Source of the DNA: Treponema sp. | GTDB lineage: Bacteria; Spirochaetota; Spirochaetia; Treponematales; Treponemataceae | DNA length: 10,572 nt | NCBI GenBank assembly: GCA_003455655.1 | Contig: DMQP01000223.1 | Coordinates: 1 to 10,572 of the forward strand | Direction: 5' to 3' | Shown: one piece after another, positions 6,340 through 10,572 of the stretch | Layout of the letters: each line of letters opens with the position of its first letter | How positions within the stretch are numbered: the first letter of the stretch is position 1 | Made by a program: the position numbers and the translations under genes | The notes under the pieces: generated by a model | What the model was told of the DNA's origin: nothing | Database searches by the model: none | Seen by the model: the letters and a program-made list of their open reading frames with translations, nothing else

Positions 6340-7758
6340 CTATTTTTTTCGTTCAGCCTTCATGGCTCGTTTAATGGAATACATATTTTTATCTGCTTCA
6401 TTAATTGAATCTTTTATAGAACGGTCTGTTCCAACTTCAAAATCTGCTATGCCGATTGCACAAGAAAGTCGTTCCCACGGATCTACATTTTCATTATTTT
6501 CTGCAACATGGAACAAATCTGTAGCTTCATCAACAAGACTAAGTCTATTGTCAAAATCTTCACCTTTAAGCACAACAGCAAATTCATCTCCACCAATTCT
6601 GAATACTGGTGAATGAGAAAAAACATGACAGATGATATTGCTCGACATTTTGATATAAGCATTACCACGTTCGTATCCGTATGTATCATTCAGTTCACGA
6701 AGATTATTTAAGTCTATGATTATAACAGCGTATTCGGTACTTCCTGCTTTTATGCGTTCATCAACTGAATTAATAAACGCTTCAAAGGCATTTTTATTCT
6801 GCAAACCAGTAAGTGTATCTGTATTTGCCATTTCTGAAAGTGCACGCGCTCTGCTTTCAGTTTCTATAATGTGTCTTACATACCGTTGCATGTCTTTTGA
6901 CATTTTAACAACAGAATTTGAAAGCGATTCAATTTCGTTATTTGTATGAATTCCTGGATCTTCAATAACAATAGAATCAACATCTTCTTTTCCTTTGTGC
7001 TGATAGGCAAAAGTTGAAACTGTTTTTTCCAACTTTTGAAGCGGTCGCGCAATGTTAATGTTAGACCACACATAGAACAGAATAATAAAAATTGCACCCA
7101 AAGAAAGAATAAGTATTACATTGACTATTGACGAATTTCGAATAAATTCATTTATTTCAGAAATATCCATGTCGGCACACAAAAGAGCAACATACTCTCC
7201 GCTTGAAGTATAAAGTGGAAGCGTTCCTGTATAATCAATAAAGTATCCACCTTTTTCAAAATCGGAAACAAAAAAAGAAATATCTTTCGTTTTTGTCGCA
7301 TTCATATATTTTGTTACCGAAGCAACAGAGTAATTATCGCCTGTAAGTTCATTCAAATGCACTGCCAAGTCTTGTTCATATTCTCTTTCGTAAGCATTCA
7401 TAGCAGCCATTATGTTCATAACATTATCTACAGCTTCTGTATTAAGTGGACGAATTATATACAAGTAATGAATATCAACTGCATCTTTGAAGTTATCTAT
7501 AAAATTCTGAAGTTCATAAAACCTTTCAGATTTTTCTCCCGTACGAATACATTCTGCAAGATCATCAACATCAATTTGTGTTTGTACATAAGAAAGAACA
7601 TTCGTAAGACTTGCCTCAAAGCGTGAGTACATATTTCTTTCGTATATTGTGTAATTGACAGAACACAAAAGACAACACAAAAGTATAACAAAAAGCAAAT
7701 AGCCCTTTGCTATAGTCTGACTGAGGTGTTTCTTTTCTTTCGTCTGAATAAATTCCAT
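6340..7758 (-). CDS. Membrane-bound Cache-HAMP-GGDEF protein, putative diguanylate cyclase
   Basis: Likely sensor that converts an extracytoplasmic signal into cyclic dinucleotide synthesis from GTP. The protein has 472 residues. Transmembrane helix 1 (about 19-37) and helix 2 (about 211-231) flank a 170-residue outer domain whose end (LPLYTSSGEYVALLCADMDI, 180-199) resembles the closing strands of Cache domains. A HAMP-like linker follows (ARPLQKLEKTV 237-247, NEIESLSNSVVKMS 274-287). The GGDEF domain starts at DTLTGLQNKNAF (314-325), with metal-site Asp349 and the signature GGDEF at 389-393, so activity is plausible. Two deviations stand out: the RxxD inhibitory site is FSHS (380-383), and the usual GHxxGD is GYERGN (361-366). 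No EAL domain is present. The start ATG at 7758 has no Shine-Dalgarno and lies only a few bases from the predicted transcription start. Confidence 0.9.
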   Translation of the reverse strand: MEFIQTKEKKHLSQTIAKGYLLFVILLCCLLCSVNYTIYERNMYSRFEASLTNVLSYVQTQIDVDDLAECIRTGEKSERFYELQNFIDNFKDAVDIHYLYIIRPLNTEAVDNVMNIMAAMNAYEREYEQDLAVHLNELTGDNYSVASVTKYMNATKTKDISFFVSDFEKGGYFIDYTGTLPLYTSSGEYVALLCADMDISEINEFIRNSSIVNVILILSLGAIFIILFYVWSNINIARPLQKLEKTVSTFAYQHKGKEDVDSIVIEDPGIHTNNEIESLSNSVVKMSKDMQRYVRHIIETESRARALSEMANTDTLTGLQNKNAFEAFINSVDERIKAGSTEYAVIIIDLNNLRELNDTYGYERGNAYIKMSSNIICHVFSHSPVFRIGGDEFAVVLKGEDFDNRLSLVDEATDLFHVAENNENVDPWERLSCAIGIADFEVGTDRSIKDSINEADKNMYSIKRAMKAERKK

Positions 7759-7767
7759 TACAATTAT

Positions 7768-7796
7768 ATTGTAGAATACATAAAATAATCCGTCAA
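7768..7796 (-). promoter_or_regulatory. Promoter of the GGDEF-GNAT unit
   Basis: On the minus strand the -35 box TTGACG (7791-7796) is followed by a 17-base spacer and the -10 box TACAAT (7768-7773). Each box matches 5 of 6 consensus bases. Predicted transcription starts near 7761, about 3 bases before the ATG at 7758. The -35 box begins one base after the T-tract of the isomerase-operon terminator. Confidence 0.7.
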
Positions 7797-7797
7797 G

Positions 7798-7835
7798 AAA
7801 AAAAAATCCCTGCAGGAAGGAGGGCCCGCAGGGAT
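7798..7835 (-). terminator. Intrinsic terminator of the isomerase/kinase operon
   Basis: Reading the minus strand, ATCCCTGCGGG (7825-7835) pairs with CCTGCAGGGAT (7806-7816) through 11 pairs, one of them a G-T wobble. The loop is 8 bases and the stem runs into nine T residues (plus-strand A at 7798-7806). It lies about 20 bases beyond the isomerase stop codon. GC-rich stem, short loop and long T-tract make this a strong terminator. Confidence 0.92.
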
Positions 7836-7855
7836 AAGTTTAGAAATGCCTTATA

Positions 7856-9355
7856 TCATGCAAAGGGGTTTTCATCAGCGTACAAAACTCCCGCAGGTTG
7901 ATTATATGAAATGTCCGTTATGCCCAAATAGTTGAACAAAGTATAAAGTGCTTTTCCGACATGACAGAATGCAACAGCACCGTGATGAGGATAATTCTTG
8001 CTAACCAAAACATGACGGTAGAAGCGACCCATCTCTGGAATTGCAAATACTCCAATGCCACCAAAAGAATGTGTTGCAACGGGAAGAATTTCTCCCTGAG
8101 CAATGTATGCTTTTAGTTTAGTGTCTGCGCTCGACTGCAAACGGAAGAAAGTTATTTTACTTGCTGCAATATCGCCTTCAAGAGTTCCACGAGTAAAGTC
8201 TGGTGTTCCGCCGTTTTCAAGCAGACGGTTTTGTATAAGCTGATACTTTACGCCTGGTTTTGACTGTTTGTTCAATCTGCAGAAGGGTGTATTTCCACAG
8301 TGGAATGCCATAAAGGTATCTTCCAGTTTGTATGCATAATTGAACTTACCCTTGATGTCGCTCTCGTACAAATCTTTAGGAACAGTATTATTGATATCAA
8401 GCAAGGTAACACATTCTCCAGAAATACATGTTCCAATGTATTCAGACAAAGCACCAAAAATATCAACTTCACAAGCAACAGGAATTCCTCTGCTTGCAAG
8501 ACGACTGTTTACATAGCAAGGTTCAAAACCGAATTCTTTGGGGAATGCAGGCCAACACTTATCTGCAAAGACAACATACTTGCGACTGCCCTTGTGCTGT
8601 TCTGCCCAATCTAAAAGTGTCAGTTCAAACTGTGCCATGCGAGGAAGCATATCAGGATAATTGTTTCCGTCCATGCCCAACTCTTGAGCCATATCTTTTG
8701 CAACTTCTTCAATGCGTTTGTCATCTTTGTGTGCACGGTAAGAAACTAAAAGATCAAGTTCAGAGTTTTCTTCAATTTCAATTCCCAAATCATACAAACC
8801 TTTGATGGGTGCGTTACAAGCAAAGAAATCTTGAGGGCGTGGTCCAAAGGTAATGATTTTAAGATTTTTCAATCCAATAATTGCGCGTGCAACAGGAACA
8901 AAGTCTTCAATCATTTTTGCAATGTCTTCTGCAGTTCCCACCGGATACTCTGGAATAACAGCAGGAATGTGTCGCAGGTTAAGATTGTATGAACAGTTCA
9001 ACATTCCACAATATGCATCACCTCGACCGTTAATTAAATCGCTTCCTGTTTCTTCTGCTGCTGCAACAAACATACACGGTCCATCAAAGCGCTGAGCAAT
9101 TTGTGTTTCTGGTGTTTCTGGTCCGAAGTTACCTAAGAAAACAACAAGTGCATTACAGCCAGCATTTTTAACTTCGTCTACAGCTTTAAGCATGTCGTTT
9201 TCGTTTTCTACTGTTGTCTTTGCTTCGTACAACTGTCCTTTGTAAGCACTCACAATTGCCTTTCGTCTTTTTTCTGACAGCGAAATAATAAAGCAGTCAC
9301 GGCTTACTGCAATAATTCCTAATTTTACGTCGGGAATATTTGTTAATTTTTCCAT
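7856..9355 (-). CDS. L-fucose isomerase-like ketol isomerase
   Basis: Predicted cytoplasmic metal-dependent aldose-ketose isomerase of the FucI/AraA superfamily, feeding a ketose to the kinase encoded upstream. The protein has 499 residues, about 90 fewer than E. coli FucI. The metal and catalytic carboxylates appear as Glu296 in ACEVDIFGALSEYI (294-307) and Asp320 in LLDINN (318-323). His352 lies in the family motif AFHCGNTP (350-357), and the C-terminal NYPHHGAVAFCH (454-465) supplies His457/458, near the position of the third metal ligand. ATG 9355 is preceded by AGGAG (9365-9369), 9 bases upstream, overlapping the stop of the DUF4867 gene. It is the last gene before a strong terminator. 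The true sugar could be fucose, arabinose or another aldose; family similarity alone does not fix it. Confidence 0.85.
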   Translation of the reverse strand: MEKLTNIPDVKLGIIAVSRDCFIISLSEKRRKAIVSAYKGQLYEAKTTVENENDMLKAVDEVKNAGCNALVVFLGNFGPETPETQIAQRFDGPCMFVAAAEETGSDLINGRGDAYCGMLNCSYNLNLRHIPAVIPEYPVGTAEDIAKMIEDFVPVARAIIGLKNLKIITFGPRPQDFFACNAPIKGLYDLGIEIEENSELDLLVSYRAHKDDKRIEEVAKDMAQELGMDGNNYPDMLPRMAQFELTLLDWAEQHKGSRKYVVFADKCWPAFPKEFGFEPCYVNSRLASRGIPVACEVDIFGALSEYIGTCISGECVTLLDINNTVPKDLYESDIKGKFNYAYKLEDTFMAFHCGNTPFCRLNKQSKPGVKYQLIQNRLLENGGTPDFTRGTLEGDIAASKITFFRLQSSADTKLKAYIAQGEILPVATHSFGGIGVFAIPEMGRFYRHVLVSKNYPHHGAVAFCHVGKALYTLFNYLGITDISYNQPAGVLYADENPFA

Positions 9356-9367
9356 ACAGATACACTC

Positions 9368-10015
9368 CTATTCGTTCTGCAAATCTATATTTTTTCCAGT
9401 TAACCCTACAAACGCACCCTGCTTTGCTTCATTTGAAACAGGATGAACTATAAGCCATTTGTTTTTTGCCCACAAGAGTTTGTCTTCTCCGTTGTAGGCG
9501 GTAAGCTGAGGTTTTTCGGTGTTAGTGTCGCGCGGAAGAACAATCGCTACACGGAAACCTTCATTTGCTTTTGTTCCTTCAAATGCACAACAGGGAGCAT
9601 AGTGCAAAGTCGTTTCGTAAATTTGAACAACTGTTCCTGCTGGAACAAAAAAGGCTTCAACTTTTTTTGTGTTAAGCATACCGTTTTTAACATCACTTTT
9701 TTTTGCAAGCAAGAGAATGATGTCTGTTGCTGGTATGTTCAGTTCACTACCACGATGATATTCCAAACAATTCAGTTTTGTATTAAATCCATTGCAATAA
9801 CCGATTTGAATGTTCATGCCACCGTATGCATTATTTGTAAGTTGTTGCATAAGCGGAAGTGCTTCAAGAGATTTTTCTGACGGTTGGTATACCGTTGCAT
9901 CTTTGGGACAAGGAGTATTTTGTTCAAGCGCTTTGACTAAGTCAGAAACATCGTAACCGTCAAGCACTGTTCCGTAAGATGCAAATGATTTTGAAAACAC
10001 TGTCTTTACTTTCAT
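9368..10015 (-). CDS. DUF4867 family protein, probably cupin-fold
   Basis: A 215-residue protein I recognise as DUF4867, a family of unknown function seen beside FucI-like isomerases and FGGY kinases. There is no signal peptide or membrane segment, so it should be cytoplasmic. Visible features suggest a cupin (ureidoglycolate-lyase-like) fold: EYHRGSE (85-91) gives His87 and Glu91, and FFVPAGTVVQIYETTLHYAP (122-141) gives the P-A-G turn with Glu134 and His138. These residues could bind metal or a sugar acid. A role as mutarotase, epimerase or auxiliary isomerase for the same sugar is only inference. It starts at ATG 10015, overlapping the kinase stop by one base (TAATG), with GGAGG (10023-10027) 7 bases upstream. 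Its stop is followed by the isomerase gene after 12 bases. Confidence 0.8.
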   Translation of the reverse strand: MKVKTVFSKSFASYGTVLDGYDVSDLVKALEQNTPCPKDATVYQPSEKSLEALPLMQQLTNNAYGGMNIQIGYCNGFNTKLNCLEYHRGSELNIPATDIILLLAKKSDVKNGMLNTKKVEAFFVPAGTVVQIYETTLHYAPCCAFEGTKANEGFRVAIVLPRDTNTEKPQLTAYNGEDKLLWAKNKWLIVHPVSNEAKQGAFVGLTGKNIDLQNE

Positions 10016-10572
10016 TATTTAACCTCCAAAGCACTTAACTGTTTGAAACTGTTTTTAAGTGCAGGATATAAACTGGTATAAAGCGCATACACTTTTTCAT
10101 ACGCAGCTGAATTTGATGCAATAGGATTCTGAGCAGGATTTATCTTGATAATTTCTTTACACGCCTGACTAACACTTGCATACAGTCCTGTTCCAACTGC
10201 CGCAAGAATTGCAACTCCTAATGCGGGACCTTCTTTACTTGCAACGGTCTTCACTGGACAAGCATATATATCTGCAAGCATTTGACGCCACAGAGGACTT
10301 GTTCCGCCGCCACCACAAGCAAGCATATCTGTTATAGTGATGCCCATCGAACGCAATACTTCAACAGAATCACGCTGACTGTATGCAACACCTTCCATAA
10401 CCGCACGAGTTAAATGTGCTTTCGTATGCATTGCTGACAGTCCAAAGAATACACCACGACAATCAGGATCCAAATGCGGAGTTCTTTCTCCCATAAGATA
10501 GGGAAGATACAGAAGTTTGTCGCAACCTATAGGAATTTTTTCTGCCTCTTTATCAAGTGCAGCATAAGATTC
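10015..10572 (-). CDS. FGGY carbohydrate kinase, xylulokinase-like (C-terminal part)
   Basis: ATP-dependent kinase that probably phosphorylates the ketose made by the neighbouring isomerase. Only the last 185 codons are in the window; the frame is open through the right edge, so the N-terminal FGGY domain and the start lie outside. An internal Met at 10494 is not the start, because upstream codons encode the family sequence LLYLPYL running straight into MGERTPHLDP. Visible C-terminal landmarks are the GERTP motif, the nucleotide-binding stretch CGGGGTSPLWRQMLADI, and EGPALGVAILAAVGTGLY. These match xylulokinases most closely, but ribulokinase- and fuculokinase-like paralogues share them. It is the first visible gene of the cassette and is coupled to the DUF4867 gene by a one-base stop/start overlap. 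Confidence 0.9.
   Translation of the reverse strand, partial: ESYAALDKEAEKIPIGCDKLLYLPYLMGERTPHLDPDCRGVFFGLSAMHTKAHLTRAVMEGVAYSQRDSVEVLRSMGITITDMLACGGGGTSPLWRQMLADIYACPVKTVASKEGPALGVAILAAVGTGLYASVSQACKEIIKINPAQNPIASNSAAYEKVYALYTSLYPALKNSFKQLSALEVK

Noticed and set aside
8428..8805. 125-codon plus-strand open frame opposite the FucI-like gene.
   Set aside because: Fully antisense to a well-supported gene, with no domain and shadow-type composition (rich in Gln, Cys, His and Leu).
9443..9880. 145-codon plus-strand open frame opposite the DUF4867 gene.
   Set aside because: Composition dominated by Phe, Cys and Asn, as expected from reading the complement of AT-rich coding DNA; no motif, while the minus-strand frame has good ribosome-site and operon support.

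Overview
The window looks like chromosomal DNA from a low-GC, sugar-fermenting bacterium, most likely a Treponema-type spirochaete. The clues are the AT-rich coding bias and the signal peptide of the first gene: its cleavage site (F-A-S-C) fits the relaxed spirochaetal lipobox better than the strict L-A-G-C form. The gene families also fit: CUT1 sugar ABC transporter, GH77 glucanotransferase, Cache-HAMP-GGDEF protein, and a FucI-like/DUF4867/FGGY kinase cassette. The assignment is inference. No rRNA, tRNA, IS element, phage gene or CRISPR array was seen. Genes are densely packed and no gene-free stretch exceeds about 175 bases.

Block 1 (+ strand, about 68-5800) is a five-gene carbohydrate operon. 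A strong promoter (TTGACA, 17 bp, extended -10 GATACT) is followed at once by a tandemly repeated LacI-type operator. The genes are a solute-binding lipoprotein (174-1514), two CUT1 permeases (1606-2451, 2448-3296), a LacI/GalR-family regulator (3302-4309) and 4-alpha-glucanotransferase malQ (4328-5800). MalQ points to malto-oligosaccharides or another alpha-glucan as the imported substrate. An intrinsic-terminator hairpin lies between the binding-protein gene and the permeases and should give more binding protein than permease. No transporter ATPase gene is present, so the importer presumably uses a shared MsmX/MalK-type ATPase encoded elsewhere.

Block 2 (- strand, 5797-7796) is a short signalling unit: a membrane-bound Cache-HAMP-GGDEF protein with its own promoter, then a Pat/YncA-type GNAT acetyltransferase three bases downstream. 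The acetyltransferase gene and malQ converge with overlapping stop codons. The predicted GGDEF transcript starts almost at the ATG, so it may be leaderless.

Block 3 (- strand, 7798-10572, running off the right edge) is a tightly coupled sugar-catabolism cassette in the order FGGY (xylulokinase-like) kinase, DUF4867 protein, FucI-like isomerase. It ends at a textbook intrinsic terminator that abuts the -35 box of the GGDEF promoter. Isomerase plus kinase implies aldose to ketose to ketose phosphate. The sugar and the role of DUF4867 are not known, and this cassette is the least explained part of the window.
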